The notes beneath the pieces were generated by a model. That model had not been told where the DNA came from, made no database searches, and worked only from the letters and a program-made list of their open reading frames with translations. A stretch of 64,000 bases of DNA. Source: Oscillibacter valericigenes Sjm18-20. GTDB taxonomy: Bacteria; Bacillota; Clostridia; Oscillospirales; Oscillospiraceae. A program made the translations under genes and the position numbers. Where the stretch lies: positions 1,426,001-1,490,000 of the forward strand of contig AP012044.1 of the NCBI GenBank assembly GCA_000283575.1. Reading direction: 5' to 3'. Shown in pieces: positions 8,828 to 16,650 of this stretch; position 1 is the stretch's first letter; the number at the start of each line of letters is the position of its first letter.

Positions 8828-9574
8828 ATGAAGACACTTGTACTGCTCCGCCACGGGGAGAGTGAATGGAATCTGAAAAACCGTTTTACCGGCTGGACGG
8901 ACGTGGACTTATCCGAAAAAGGCGCGGAGGAGGCAAAGAGCGCCGGCAATGCCCTAAAGAAAGCCGGGTACGACTTTGACCTCTGCTATACATCGTATCT
9001 CAAGCGTGCCATTCATACGCTGAATTACGCACTGGGCGAGATAGATCGAGAATGGCTGCCAGTCATCAAAAGCTGGAAACTCAATGAACGGCATTACGGT
9101 GCGCTGCAGGGACTGAATAAGTCGGAAACGGCGATTAAGTACGGAGAGAAGCAGGTGCAGATCTGGCGCAGATCATTTGATGTGGAACCACCCCGGCTGA
9201 AACCGGAGGATGAGAGAAACCCGGCCCGGCAGCAGCAATACCGTGAGGTTCCCCGTGAGGTGCTTCCTTTGACTGAGAGCCTGCGGGACACGGTTACGCG
9301 GGTAGTCCCATATTATACGCAGAAGATTCTGCCCCAGATACAAGATGGGAAGCGCGTTCTCATCGCCGCCCACGGCAATTCGCTGCGCGCACTCATTATG
9401 ACGTTCGAGAACTTAAGCGCGGAGCAGATTGCGGATGTCAACGTTCCCACAGGGATCCCACTGATTTATGAGTTTACGAAGGATGCACAGGTGCATAGGA
9501 AATTTTATCTGGGCGACCCGGCTGTGATCGAGATGAAGATGGAGGCAGTCGCTCCGCAGGGAAAAGCAAAGTAA
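8828..9574 (+). CDS. gpmA: 2,3-bisphosphoglycerate-dependent phosphoglycerate mutase
   Basis: A 248-residue protein of full family length that interconverts 3- and 2-phosphoglycerate in glycolysis. The phosphohistidine motif [10 protein letters not shown] (His9) is followed by [14 protein letters not shown], the [13 protein letters not shown] motif, and [12 protein letters not shown] with the second active-site histidine (about residue 181). AGAAAGGAAGG lies just before the ATG. It follows the ZIP gene by 21 bases and is probably co-transcribed. An Fe/Mn-independent mutase under metal control would make sense because the alternative enzyme GpmI needs Mn2+; that link is inference. Confidence 0.95.
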   Translation: MKTLVLLRHGESEWNLKNRFTGWTDVDLSEKGAEEAKSAGNALKKAGYDFDLCYTSYLKRAIHTLNYALGEIDREWLPVIKSWKLNERHYGALQGLNKSETAIKYGEKQVQIWRRSFDVEPPRLKPEDERNPARQQQYREVPREVLPLTESLRDTVTRVVPYYTQKILPQIQDGKRVLIAAHGNSLRALIMTFENLSAEQIADVNVPTGIPLIYEFTKDAQVHRKFYLGDPAVIEMKMEAVAPQGKAK

Positions 9575-9587
9575 GGAATGAGCAACT

Positions 9588-9995
9588 ATGCGCGTCTATA
9601 AATTCGGCGGTGTGGATTGGCCTGTACTGTTGCTGCTACCCGATACCTTCTGCCACTAAAAAGCAAATTTGGGGTATGTGCTCTCGTTGCTGGAGCCAAA
9701 TTTTTATGTGGCCTGTGTTTCCTACGACGGCTTTAATGAAACCGAACAGACCACCTTTCCGGATATGCTGACGGAGACGGAGAAACTTGAGTGTTACATC
9801 CGTGACCATTTCGGAGGTCACATCCGCGCAGCCTACAGCTATTTGCTGGGCGGCTCTTTTGTGGGTTTGCTGGCGGCACACAAAAAAATTCACATAGACT
9901 TCGGTGGCTCTGATCTTACCAATCCGCCGAACCTGTTGCCGCCTGAAAACAAAACTCATGCTGGCGCTTCCGCTGATCTCTGCAGGATAATTTAA
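9588..9995 (+). pseudogene. alpha/beta hydrolase pseudogene (internal stop)
   Basis: An ATG at 9588 starts MRVYKFGGVDWPVLLLLPD, then a TAA at 9657-9659 interrupts the frame. The same frame goes on to EPNFYVACVSYDGFNETEQ and a degraded elbow-like region near YSYLLGGSFVGLLAA. This matches the first half of a small alpha/beta hydrolase: LLPGTxxHW is turned into LLPDTFCH-stop, and the second half is missing. It begins 14 bases after gpmA and is presumably the decayed last gene of that transcript. Confidence 0.75.
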
Positions 9996-10105
9996 TTTCT
10001 GGCTTTTCCGGAGGCGGCTGGAAAAGAGTCGGGATGAAATGGGGGGCTAGCTGGCTGCCGCCCAACGCCCGGCCAGCAACGCCGCGTATAAACCGCAAAT
10101 TTATC

Positions 10106-10134
10106 TTGACAAATCAGAAGAGAAGTAGTACTTT
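10106..10134 (+). promoter_or_regulatory. promoter of the DUF3793/flavodoxin unit
   Basis: TTGACA at 10106-10111 is followed after 17 bases by TACTTT (10129-10134). The -35 is a perfect consensus match. Two DtxR-type boxes lie just downstream, at 10145 and 10206. Confidence 0.65.
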
Positions 10135-10144
10135 ATATCCACAG

Positions 10145-10160
10145 GTTAGTTATAACAAAC
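10145..10160. promoter_or_regulatory. DtxR-type box (one mismatch)
   Basis: GTTAG-TTATAA-CAAAC, flanked by extra G and C that extend the dyad. It covers about the expected transcription start of the promoter at 10106. Confidence 0.65.
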
Positions 10161-10205
10161 CGTCGATAATACGCCGCAATGGAGCGGCATTTTATTGGGC
10201 TTGAA

Positions 10206-10221
10206 GTTAGATATGGCTAAC
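10206..10221. promoter_or_regulatory. DtxR-type box (exact)
   Basis: GTTAG-ATATGG-CTAAC in the leader of the DUF3793 unit, 61 bp downstream of the preceding box. Confidence 0.7.
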
Positions 10222-10354
10222 CGCGAGAAGGCGCGAACATCACCCGTGACACACCCACTTGTGTCCTTCTTTTCCTCTGCGTTGGCGCGGGTAGACCCGC
10301 GTCAACGCAATACCCTTGCGGTGGAAAAGTTGGATGGATGAAGGAGGAAAAACA

Positions 10355-10447
10355 ATGAATCAGATTTCCGAAGGAATGGGCATCATTGGCTTTGGCCCGG
10401 ACGAAACAGTATCCCTGCGGAATGTGGACGAGACGTTGTTCCAATGA
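10355..10447 (+). CDS. 30-residue leader ORF overlapping the DUF3793 gene
   Basis: A strong ribosome site (AAGGAGG, 10341-10347) precedes an ATG at 10355 that opens a 30-codon frame starting MNQISEGMGIIGFGPDETV. Its TGA overlaps the DUF3793 ATG as ATGA, so the longer gene, which has no good ribosome site of its own, is probably translated by coupling. It could instead be a frameshifted original N-terminus of the DUF3793 protein. Confidence 0.5.
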   Translation: MNQISEGMGIIGFGPDETVSLRNVDETLFQ

Positions 10448-11013
10448 AGACCGGACGGAGCTTTGAAACGGTGCTGGTAGAGCAATGCGCACCCACGCTG
10501 GCGGGCATGAAGCCGGGTAGTTTGTTCCGCTTCTCCGCGCGAACACTGGATGAAATCCGCCAAGCGTCTGCCACATGGAATCAGCGTTTAGCGCCTCTCG
10601 GCGTCCGTGTAATGATCTTAAAAGAGTGTCCGGTGACAGACGCCTGCATGATCTATGTCTACCGCCCAACATGGCTTGCAAAAATTTTGCACAGTGAAAA
10701 AAATGCCGCTTTTTTGAGAGAAGAGGGCTATCGGGCCGCACATGACATTGGGTTGCTGGCCCAGCTTTCCGTGCGCCTTTGCATGGAACGGGATTTTCCT
10801 CACGAGATTGGCCTGTTTCTGGGTTATCCGCTGGAAGACGTAGTTGGTTTCATTAAAAACCGGGGCTGGAACTTTACTCTCAGCGGCTATTGGAAAGTCT
10901 ACGGCGACCCTGCCCCTGCCCGCCGACGGTTTGCAGGCTATCGGGCCTGTACCGCATCCTGCATGCGCCGGTTCGCCCAAGGGGAGCCGGTGACGGCGCT
11001 GGTGGCTGCATAA
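10444..11013 (+). CDS. DUF3793 family protein
   Basis: A 189-residue soluble protein matching my recollection of DUF3793: an early CAPTLAGMKPGSLFRF block and a late HEIGLFLGYPLEDVVGFI, then GYWKVYGDP and Cys-containing FAGYRACTASC. The biochemical role is unknown; the family is often found next to flavodoxins and Fe-transport genes, as here. It is coupled to the 30-residue ORF upstream and followed after 46 bases by a flavodoxin. Two DtxR-type boxes control the unit. Confidence 0.75.
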   Translation: MKTGRSFETVLVEQCAPTLAGMKPGSLFRFSARTLDEIRQASATWNQRLAPLGVRVMILKECPVTDACMIYVYRPTWLAKILHSEKNAAFLREEGYRAAHDIGLLAQLSVRLCMERDFPHEIGLFLGYPLEDVVGFIKNRGWNFTLSGYWKVYGDPAPARRRFAGYRACTASCMRRFAQGEPVTALVAA

Positions 11014-11059
11014 GAAAGTTAATTCATGTAAATTGCATTTTAAAGAAAGGATTTTATTT

Positions 11060-11491
11060 ATGAATAAGGTTGCAATCGTCTATTGGAGCGGCACGGGAAA
11101 CACGGAGAAGATGGCCGCATGTATTGCCGAGGGCGTGAAAGAGGCGGGAGGCGAAGCGATGCTGCTGGCTCCTGACGAATTCTCCGCTACCGCTATGAAG
11201 GACTACGGCGCCATCGCCTTCGGCTGTTCCTCCCAAGGCAGCGAGCAGTTGGAGGAGAGTGAATTTGAACCCATGTTTGCCGCACTGGAAGGCTCACTTG
11301 CCAGCAAAAGAATCGCCCTGTTCGGCTCTTATGGCTGGGGTGACGGCCAGTGGATGCGGGATTGGTGCGCACGGTGCGAAAGCGCCAATGCGAATCTCTT
11401 TGAAGAAACCGGCCTGATACTCAATGACCTGCCCGATGATGCCGGTCAGGAAACCTGCCGCGAGCTGGGCCGCGGCCTTGCCAAATGGTAA
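11060..11491 (+). CDS. flavodoxin
   Basis: A 143-residue flavodoxin. The FMN phosphate-binding loop is VYWSGTGNTEKMA (about residues 7-19), followed by the GCSSQGSEQLEESEF and GSYGWGDGQWMRDW loops that cradle the isoalloxazine ring. It is a short-chain flavodoxin that can replace ferredoxin when iron is scarce. ATG 11060 follows AAAGAAAGG; an in-frame start at 11033 lacks a site. The upstream DtxR-type boxes fit induction under iron limitation. A different flavodoxin-like protein is at 40447-40929. Confidence 0.92.
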   Translation: MNKVAIVYWSGTGNTEKMAACIAEGVKEAGGEAMLLAPDEFSATAMKDYGAIAFGCSSQGSEQLEESEFEPMFAALEGSLASKRIALFGSYGWGDGQWMRDWCARCESANANLFEETGLILNDLPDDAGQETCRELGRGLAKW

Positions 11492-11585
11492 TTGCGGGGA
11501 ACCGCATTTCCAGATACTTACCTCGTTACCCTCATTTTGCCCCTGCGCGGACGCCATACCGCACAGGGGCACGCCCCTATAATTG

Positions 11586-11622
11586 GCAGCGGCGTTTGGA
11601 AACTCCAAATGCCGCTGCTTTG
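11586..11622. terminator. strong hairpin between convergent flavodoxin and dtxR genes
   Basis: A 15-bp stem (11586-11600 with 11604-11618, one G-T pair) closes on a 3-base loop. It sits between the ends of two convergent genes and probably stops transcription from both sides, although the T-run is short. Confidence 0.75.
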
Positions 11623-11629
11623 ATGATAA

Positions 11630-11995
11630 TTACTCCTGCGAGACAAATCCCCGGATCTTCTCAAAGGTCTCGTCGCTGAGGTCATGCTCGATTTTACAGG
11701 CATCCTCGGCAGCAGTCTGTTCGCTGACACCTAACTGAACCAGCAGCCGCGTCAAGATCCCATGGCGGGTATAGGTGCGCTCTGCGATAGCCAGCCCCGG
11801 CGGCAGGAGCGTGATATAGCCGTCGTTATCCATTTCGATCAGCCCGTTTTCCCGGAATCGCTTCATGGCAATGCTGATGCTGGGTTTGCTGAAATTCATC
11901 TCGTTGACCACGTCGATGGAGCGGACAGCGCCCAGCCGATTTTTCAGCATCAGGATCGTCTCCAGATAATCCTCGGCGGATTCGTGAATATTCAT
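11630..11995 (-). CDS. DtxR/MntR family metal-dependent repressor
   Basis: A 121-residue protein. The winged helix-turn-helix begins SAEDYLETILMLKNRLGAVRSIDVVNEMNFSKPSISIAMKRFRENGLIEMDNDGYITLLPPG, and the dimerisation/metal domain contains ERTYTRHGILTRLLVQLGV and CKIEHDLSDETFEKIRGFV. The H, E, C and H residues expected of MntR/IdeR metal sites are present. It lacks the SH3-like third domain, as MntR does. It is read away from the feo genes, and an imperfect GTTAG-N6-CTAAC box lies before it, suggesting autoregulation. It is the best candidate for the protein that binds all 13 boxes in the window. Confidence 0.92.
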   Translation of the reverse strand: MNIHESAEDYLETILMLKNRLGAVRSIDVVNEMNFSKPSISIAMKRFRENGLIEMDNDGYITLLPPGLAIAERTYTRHGILTRLLVQLGVSEQTAAEDACKIEHDLSDETFEKIRGFVSQE

Positions 11996-12031
11996 AAAGA
12001 AAAACCTCCTTGTGCGGCTCTGTCTTCATAG

Positions 12032-12047
12032 GTTAACAGAAACTAAC
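12032..12047. promoter_or_regulatory. DtxR-type box before dtxR gene (one mismatch)
   Basis: GTTAA-CAGAAA-CTAAC lies 36 bases upstream of the DtxR-type repressor start codon on the minus strand, with flanking G and C extending the dyad. Confidence 0.65.
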
Positions 12048-12077
12048 CGAAGTTGCAAGAAAATTCGCTTTCACACC

Positions 12078-12106
12078 TTGACAGTGGAAGTTAGTTGTGT
12101 TAAACT
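12078..12106 (+). promoter_or_regulatory. feo operon promoter with embedded operator
   Basis: TTGACA (12078-12083), a 17-base spacer and TAAACT (12101-12106). A weaker DtxR-type dyad (GTTAG-TTGTGT-TAAAC, 12090-12105) fills the spacer, so repressor binding would block RNA polymerase directly. Confidence 0.7.
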
Positions 12107-12122
12107 GCAAATAAATTAAGGG

Positions 12123-12138
12123 GTTAGATATTACTAAC
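12123..12138. promoter_or_regulatory. DtxR-type box (exact) in feo leader
   Basis: GTTAG-ATATTA-CTAAC embedded in a longer dyad with GG and CC on its outer sides. It lies 17 bases after the -10 hexamer. Confidence 0.75.
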
Positions 12139-12158
12139 CCCTATCCTTAAGCGGAAAA

Positions 12159-12174
12159 GTTAGCATTGACTAAT
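12159..12174. promoter_or_regulatory. DtxR-type box (one mismatch) in feo leader
   Basis: GTTAG-CATTGA-CTAAT, the third site in an 85-bp stretch, ending just before the feoA ribosome site. Three adjacent sites suggest cooperative, tight repression. Confidence 0.65.
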
Positions 12175-12193
12175 TTCTGGAGGGAGGGTGCCT

Positions 12194-12406
12194 ATGATGC
12201 CACTTGCAATGGCAAAGACGGGCGACACGGTGACCATTCGGAAGGTCACCGGCAAGGACGAGGTGCGTCAACACCTGGCGGAACTGGGCTTCGTGGTGGA
12301 CGGGACTGTGACGGTGGTCAGCGAGATTGCTGGAAACCTGATCTTGCAGGTCAAGGACAGCCGTATCGCGCTGGATAAGACCATGGCCAATCGTATTATG
12401 ATTTGA
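12194..12406 (+). CDS. feoA: FeoA family protein (first copy)
   Basis: A 70-residue SH3-like FeoA protein (LAMAKTGDTVTIRKVTGKDEVRQHLAELGFVVDGTVTVVSE). FeoA is a small cytoplasmic partner of the ferrous iron channel FeoB. I chose the ATG at 12194, 6 bases after the GGAGGGAGG site; ATG 12197 is equally possible. It is the first gene of the feo operon and is followed after 20 bases by a second, different FeoA. Confidence 0.9.
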   Translation: MMPLAMAKTGDTVTIRKVTGKDEVRQHLAELGFVVDGTVTVVSEIAGNLILQVKDSRIALDKTMANRIMI

Positions 12407-12426
12407 TTTTAATTGGGAGGTAAAAT

Positions 12427-12648
12427 ATGAAAACACTGAAAGAAGTCAAGGTGGGCGAGACTGCCACAGTGGTAAAGCTCCACGGAGAAGGCGCCACAAA
12501 ACGCCGCATCATGGACATGGGCATTACGAAAGGCGTTGAGCTCCATGTGCGCAAGGTGGCCCCTTTGGGAGACCCCATGGAGCTGAACGTCCGGGGCTAT
12601 GAGCTTTCCGTTCGCAAGGTGGATGCGGAGATGATCGAGGTCCTGTAA
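12427..12648 (+). CDS. feoA: FeoA family protein (second copy)
   Basis: A 73-residue FeoA-type SH3-like protein (LKEVKVGETATVVKLHGEGATKRRIMDMGITKGVELHVRKVAPLGDPMELNVRGYELSVRK). It is clearly diverged from the copy just upstream, with the RRIMDMGI segment typical of clostridial FeoA. Two FeoA proteins ahead of one FeoB is common in Clostridia; they may form different contacts with the G domain. A GGGAGG ribosome site precedes the ATG. Confidence 0.93.
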   Translation: MKTLKEVKVGETATVVKLHGEGATKRRIMDMGITKGVELHVRKVAPLGDPMELNVRGYELSVRKVDAEMIEVL

Positions 12649-12684
12649 GTTTTGACGGGAAACCGTCGTTTTTTAAGTACATAA

Positions 12685-12700
12685 GTTAGTCACAACTAAT
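12685..12700. promoter_or_regulatory. DtxR-type box before feoB (one mismatch)
   Basis: GTTAG-TCACAA-CTAAT lies 20 bases before the feoB start. It suggests that feoB has an internal regulated promoter or that the repressor also acts as a roadblock inside the operon. Confidence 0.6.
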
Positions 12701-12720
12701 GCTTTTGGAAGGAGAATTTG

Positions 12721-14898
12721 ATGGAACTCAAAATTGCACTGGCCGGCAATCCGAATTGTGGTAAAACTACCCTGTTCAACGATTTGACCGGTTCCAATCA
12801 ATACGTGGGCAACTGGCCCGGTGTCACCGTGGAGAAAAAGGAGGGCAAGCTGAAGGGGCACAAGGACGTGATCATCCAAGACCTGCCCGGCATTTATTCC
12901 CTGTCTCCCTACACGCTTGAAGAAGTGGTGGCCCGGAGTTATCTGGTAAGCGAAAAACCCGACGCCATTTTAAACATCATTGACGGCACCAACGTGGAAC
13001 GCAACCTCTATCTTACCACCCAACTGGTGGAGCTGGGTCTGCCGGTGGTAATGGCAGTCAACATGATGGACCTGGTACGGAAGAACGGCGACAAGATCGA
13101 CGTTGCAAAGCTCAGCGCGGCGCTGGGCTGCGAAGTGGTGGAGATCAGCGCCCTCAAGGGCGAGGGAGGCATCGCCGCCGCCGAGAAGGCTATGGCTGCG
13201 GCCCAGGCCAAGAAGGCCGGCGAGCTGCCCCATGTGTTCACCGGCAGCGTGGAGCACGCCATCGCCCACATTGAGGAATCCATTAGTGGAAAAGTTCCAA
13301 ATAATTTCCTGCGGTGGTATGCCATTAAAATCTTTGAGCGGGATAGCAAGGTCATGGAGACTTTGCATCTGGATGCCGAGCTGAAAGCTCATCTGGAAGA
13401 GCATATCGCCGACTGTGAAGCGGAGCTGGACGACGACGCCGAGAGCATCATCACCAATCAGCGCTACGCCTACATCAACGGCGTTGTGGACAAGGCGGTG
13501 AAGAAAAAGGCGGCCAAGCACAGTTTGTCTACCTCCGACAAAATCGATCGCGTGGTCACAAACCGCGTGGCAGCCTTGCCAATTTTCGCGGCGGTCATGT
13601 TCCTGGTGTATTACATCGCCATCGGCCCACTGGGCACGTTCCTGACGGATTGGACCAATGATGTGCTGGGTACCGCGTGGCTGGTCGACATTCCCCGCGG
13701 CTGGCTGGAAGGTGTCGGCTGTGCCGGCTGGCTGACCGGACTGATTTGTGATGGTATTCTCGCCGGCGTCGGCGCGGTCTTGGGCTTCGTGCCCCAGATG
13801 TTGGTGCTGTTTTTGATGCTCTCCATTTTGGAGGACGTGGGGTACATGGCCCGTGTCGCCTTCATCATGGACCGGATCTTCCGCAAGTTCGGCCTCTCCG
13901 GCAAGAGCTTCATCCCTATGCTGATCAGCTCCGGCTGCGGCGTTCCCGGCGTCATGGCCAGCCGTACCATTGAAAATGAGCGGGATCGGCGTATGACCAT
14001 TATGACCACCTGTTTCGTTCCCTGCGGGGCGAAGATGCCCATCATTGGCCTGTTTGCCGGGGCGCTCTTCGGCGGCAGCGGCTTGGTGGCTGTGTCCGCT
14101 TACTTCATCGGCGTGGCGGCCATCATCCTCTCCGGCATCATCCTGAAAAAGACCAAGGGCTTCTCCGGCGACCCGGCTCCCTTCGTCATGGAGCTGCCCC
14201 AGTACCATACTCCCTCTGCCAAGAACGTGTTCCACGCCACTTGGGAGCGCGGCTGGAGCTTTATCAAGCGAGCGGGCACCGTTATCGTGGCGTCTTCCAT
14301 GATTCTCTGGTTCCTCCAGGGCTTTGGCTTCACCGAGACCGGCTTCGGCGCGGTGGAGGACAATAACTCCTCTTTGCTTGCCGCCATCGGCGGCGCGGTG
14401 TGCGGTATTTTTGCACCTCTGGGTTTTGGAAACTGGCAGTCCACCGTGGCAACCGTTACGGGCCTGATCGCCAAGGAAAACGTAGTGGCCACCTTCGGGG
14501 TCCTGTTCCACATTGGCGATGGAGTCGCCGAGGATGATGTGGCGTTGTGGGGTGCCATCGCCCAGCACTATACCATGCTCTCCGCGTACAGTTTCATGGT
14601 ATTCAACCTGCTGTGCGCGCCCTGCTTCGCTGCCATGGGTGCTATCAAGCGGGAGATGAACAGCGCCAAATGGACCGCAGCCGCTATCGGCTATATGTGC
14701 GGTCTGGCCTATCTGGTGTCTCTGATGATTTACCAGTTCGGCGGTCTCATCACGGGTGAAGTGAGTTTCGGACTTGGCACCGTGGCAGCCGTCCTGGTTC
14801 TGGCATTTTTCATCTATATGCTTTTCCGTAAAAACAAGTATGACGACAACCGCCTGACCGTCTCCGCCGTCCATGCGGCCAAGGTTGTCACCCGGTAA
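12721..14898 (+). CDS. feoB: ferrous iron transport protein B
   Basis: A 725-residue FeoB, close to full length, that imports Fe2+ across the cytoplasmic membrane. The N-terminal G domain has GNPNCGKTTLFNDLTG (G1), VGNWPGVTVEKKEG (G2), DLPGIY (G3) and NMMD (G4). From about residue 285 two Gate blocks of membrane helices follow, including LISSGCGVPGVMASR and TCFVPCGAKMPIIGL with the conserved cysteines. The ATG at 12721 follows GGAAGGAG. It is followed by the small Cys-rich FeoB-associated protein, and a DtxR-type box lies before it. Confidence 0.97.
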   Translation: MELKIALAGNPNCGKTTLFNDLTGSNQYVGNWPGVTVEKKEGKLKGHKDVIIQDLPGIYSLSPYTLEEVVARSYLVSEKPDAILNIIDGTNVERNLYLTTQLVELGLPVVMAVNMMDLVRKNGDKIDVAKLSAALGCEVVEISALKGEGGIAAAEKAMAAAQAKKAGELPHVFTGSVEHAIAHIEESISGKVPNNFLRWYAIKIFERDSKVMETLHLDAELKAHLEEHIADCEAELDDDAESIITNQRYAYINGVVDKAVKKKAAKHSLSTSDKIDRVVTNRVAALPIFAAVMFLVYYIAIGPLGTFLTDWTNDVLGTAWLVDIPRGWLEGVGCAGWLTGLICDGILAGVGAVLGFVPQMLVLFLMLSILEDVGYMARVAFIMDRIFRKFGLSGKSFIPMLISSGCGVPGVMASRTIENERDRRMTIMTTCFVPCGAKMPIIGLFAGALFGGSGLVAVSAYFIGVAAIILSGIILKKTKGFSGDPAPFVMELPQYHTPSAKNVFHATWERGWSFIKRAGTVIVASSMILWFLQGFGFTETGFGAVEDNNSSLLAAIGGAVCGIFAPLGFGNWQSTVATVTGLIAKENVVATFGVLFHIGDGVAEDDVALWGAIAQHYTMLSAYSFMVFNLLCAPCFAAMGAIKREMNSAKWTAAAIGYMCGLAYLVSLMIYQFGGLITGEVSFGLGTVAAVLVLAFFIYMLFRKNKYDDNRLTVSAVHAAKVVTR

Positions 14899-14913
14899 GA
14901 AAGGAGCAACTTC

Positions 14914-15063
14914 GTGAATGTACCTACCATCATCGGCGCCGTGATCGTCGCGGCCATCTTCATTGCCATCGTGGCGCGGGGGATCTACAACAAACGCCAT
15001 GGAAAGGGCGGGTGCTCCTGCGGCGGGGACTGCGGCACCTGCGGTTGCTGCCACGAAAAGTGA
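14914..15063 (+). CDS. FeoB-associated Cys-rich membrane protein
   Basis: A 49-residue protein from a GTG at 14914, with AAAGGAG 7 bases upstream. One N-terminal membrane helix (IIGAVIVAAIFIAIVARGIY) is followed by a basic turn and a tail with seven cysteines (GGCSCGGDCGTCGCCHEK). Such proteins directly follow feoB in many Firmicutes and probably bind iron at the membrane exit or anchor FeoB partners; the function is not established. It lies 15 bases after feoB. Confidence 0.9.
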   Translation: MNVPTIIGAVIVAAIFIAIVARGIYNKRHGKGGCSCGGDCGTCGCCHEK

Positions 15064-15076
15064 GTTTCCCCTCTCT

Positions 15077-15115
15077 GGGGCGCGGACGAAAGGAAACCGT
15101 CCGCGCCCCAAATTT
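15077..15115 (+). terminator. hairpin after feo genes
   Basis: A perfect 12-bp GC-rich stem (GGGGCGCGGACG / CGTCCGCGCCCC, 15077-15088 and 15098-15109) is followed by AAATTT. The weak T-tract suggests partial termination before the downstream regulator gene. Confidence 0.65.
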
Positions 15116-15144
15116 ATAAAGTTTTGGAAATCGGAGGGCACATC

Positions 15145-15492
15145 ATGGAACTGACTATTGTCCATTACCGCTATCTACTGACCATTTACCAGTTGTCCCG
15201 GGAGATGCTGGATGTGGGAGCAACCGAATTGGCCCAGCGACTGAGTGTCACCAAACCCTCCGTCACCAGTATGTTAGGCATCCTGATGGACCGTGGGTTG
15301 CTGGTACGGGAGCGGTATGGAAAAATTTATCTCACCGGGGACGGTGTGTTGCTGGCGCGGAAGTTTGAAAAACGCGTGGAAACCGTAAAATCCCGAATTC
15401 CCTCCATGGGCTTCGGTTTGACGGTGGAGGAGACGGACGCCGTCGCCTATGGGTTGGTGGCGTTGCTGCCGGAGCGGTGTCTAGAGACATGA
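15145..15492 (+). CDS. second DtxR/MntR-like winged-helix protein
   Basis: A 115-residue protein with the DtxR-type helix-turn-helix (HYRYLLTIYQLSREMLDVGATELAQRLSVTKPSVTSMLGILMDRGLLVRERYGKIYLTGDG). The second half is short and largely lacks the usual His/Glu/Cys metal ligands seen in the first DtxR protein (11630-11995), so it may sense something else or act as a FeoC-like local regulator. ATG 15145 follows GGAGGG. It sits directly after the feo cluster. Confidence 0.8.
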   Translation: MELTIVHYRYLLTIYQLSREMLDVGATELAQRLSVTKPSVTSMLGILMDRGLLVRERYGKIYLTGDGVLLARKFEKRVETVKSRIPSMGFGLTVEETDAVAYGLVALLPERCLET

Positions 15493-15532
15493 CGGTGGTG
15501 GAGCTGCCTAAAAGAGAAAGAAGTGTGCTTCG

Positions 15533-16165
15533 ATGAAAGAGAATATGTGTTTGCAATCTTACCATGACCTGATCGCCGGCATCGTGGCCGCCATGGAGGC
15601 GCGTGATCTCTACACGGCCGATCATTCCCAGCGGGTGGCCGCTATGAGTGAAACCGTTGGGCGGTTGCTCCATTTGAAGCCGGAACAGCAGACGACACTC
15701 CACATTTCGGCCCATCTCCACGACATTGGAAAACTGGGGATTGATGACGCAGTTCTGCGTAAGACGGGACCGCTGAATGACAAAGAGTGGGCAGATATCT
15801 GTCGCCATCCCGTTATCGGATGGGAAATCCTGCGCAAAGTGGACTCCTTTGCAGAAATCGCGGTGATCGTGCGGCACCACCACGAGCGTTGGGACGGCGG
15901 GGGCTATCCGGATGGAATTGCCGGTGAACGTATTCCGCTGGCTGCCCGCATTATCGCCGTGGCAGATTCCATTGACGCTATGCTCAGCCGCCGCAGCTAC
16001 CGGACGGGAATGCCAATAAGTAAATGCCTAGGCGAAATCGAACGAAACACCGGAACGATGTATGATCCCGAAATTGTAAGAGTGGTGTTATCCCATTGGG
16101 GCGAAATTGTAGTCCCTGTGGAAAAGCTCAATACACATACAGCCGGTGAGAGAACGGCGCAGTAA
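15533..16165 (+). CDS. HD-GYP domain protein, probable cyclic-di-GMP phosphodiesterase
   Basis: A 210-residue stand-alone HD-GYP domain. The metal and catalytic residues are present: YTADHSQRV near residue 28, HLHDIGKLGIDD near 62, HPVIGWEIL, and the diagnostic HHHERWDGGGYPDG near 113-126, followed by ARIIAVADSIDAM. HD-GYP proteins hydrolyse cyclic di-GMP to GMP using a di- or tri-iron centre, so an association with iron genes is plausible. There is no sensor domain. It begins 40 bases after the second DtxR-like gene and may be co-transcribed. Confidence 0.92.
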   Translation: MKENMCLQSYHDLIAGIVAAMEARDLYTADHSQRVAAMSETVGRLLHLKPEQQTTLHISAHLHDIGKLGIDDAVLRKTGPLNDKEWADICRHPVIGWEILRKVDSFAEIAVIVRHHHERWDGGGYPDGIAGERIPLAARIIAVADSIDAMLSRRSYRTGMPISKCLGEIERNTGTMYDPEIVRVVLSHWGEIVVPVEKLNTHTAGERTAQ

Positions 16166-16289
16166 CCTCACAGAACATCACGGTTCATCACGGGAAAAAT
16201 CCACGCCAAGCCCCGTGTTTCCAAGGCTTTGAGCCAGTAAGCCCTGATAAAATAAAGACTTATAAGCGCTCCGGTTCATCAACCGGATT

Positions 16290-16372
16290 TCAAGCATGCT
16301 GCTGTTTTGCTATGTAGTCGGGATAGTTTTGAACTGCTGCTCCAGCTTTTTATGGAGTTGTTCCTGTGTCAT
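16290..16372 (-). pseudogene. fragment of a small mobile-element-type gene (frameshifted)
   Basis: On the minus strand, an ATG at 16372 after an AAGGA site reads MTQEQLHKKLEQQFK. A frame change then leads to NYPDYIAKQQHA and a stop at 16290. Joined, the two pieces resemble small conserved genes of Clostridia conjugative elements. The rest of 16166-16650 shows only short weak frames, such as one ending GLFYARLGYDSAAAWRALL, and no supported gene. Confidence 0.35.
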
Positions 16373-16650
16373 ATAATTTTTCCTTTCCGCTGTTTGCCGA
16401 CGGCAGAAAGGAGAATTTCGATTCTTATCGGCCTATTCTATGCCCGGCTAGGCTATGACAGCGCCGCCGCGTGGAGGGCGCTTCTGCGGAAACAGCGAAA
16501 CATTTTTGCGGAGCAGAAAAAGATCTCGCCGGAAAATCTCCGGTGATACGCCGCTTTTCACAACGAAGGTCATCACCCGCACTGCCATAACCGGGTGGTT
16601 TCGGGACTTTCATACGTTAGGACGTGTGCGCATCGGGTGCAATTAAATAA

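Noticed and set aside
8051..8854. A 267-codon frame antisense to the ZIP transporter
   Set aside because: Rich in His, Arg and Gln with no motif; the ZIP gene on the plus strand has clear HNIPEG and QNFPEG motifs.
12970..15165. A 731-codon open frame antisense to feoB
   Set aside because: It is the shadow of a GC-rich gene: low complexity rich in His, Gly, Asp and Gln, no ribosome site, and feoB on the other strand is unmistakable.
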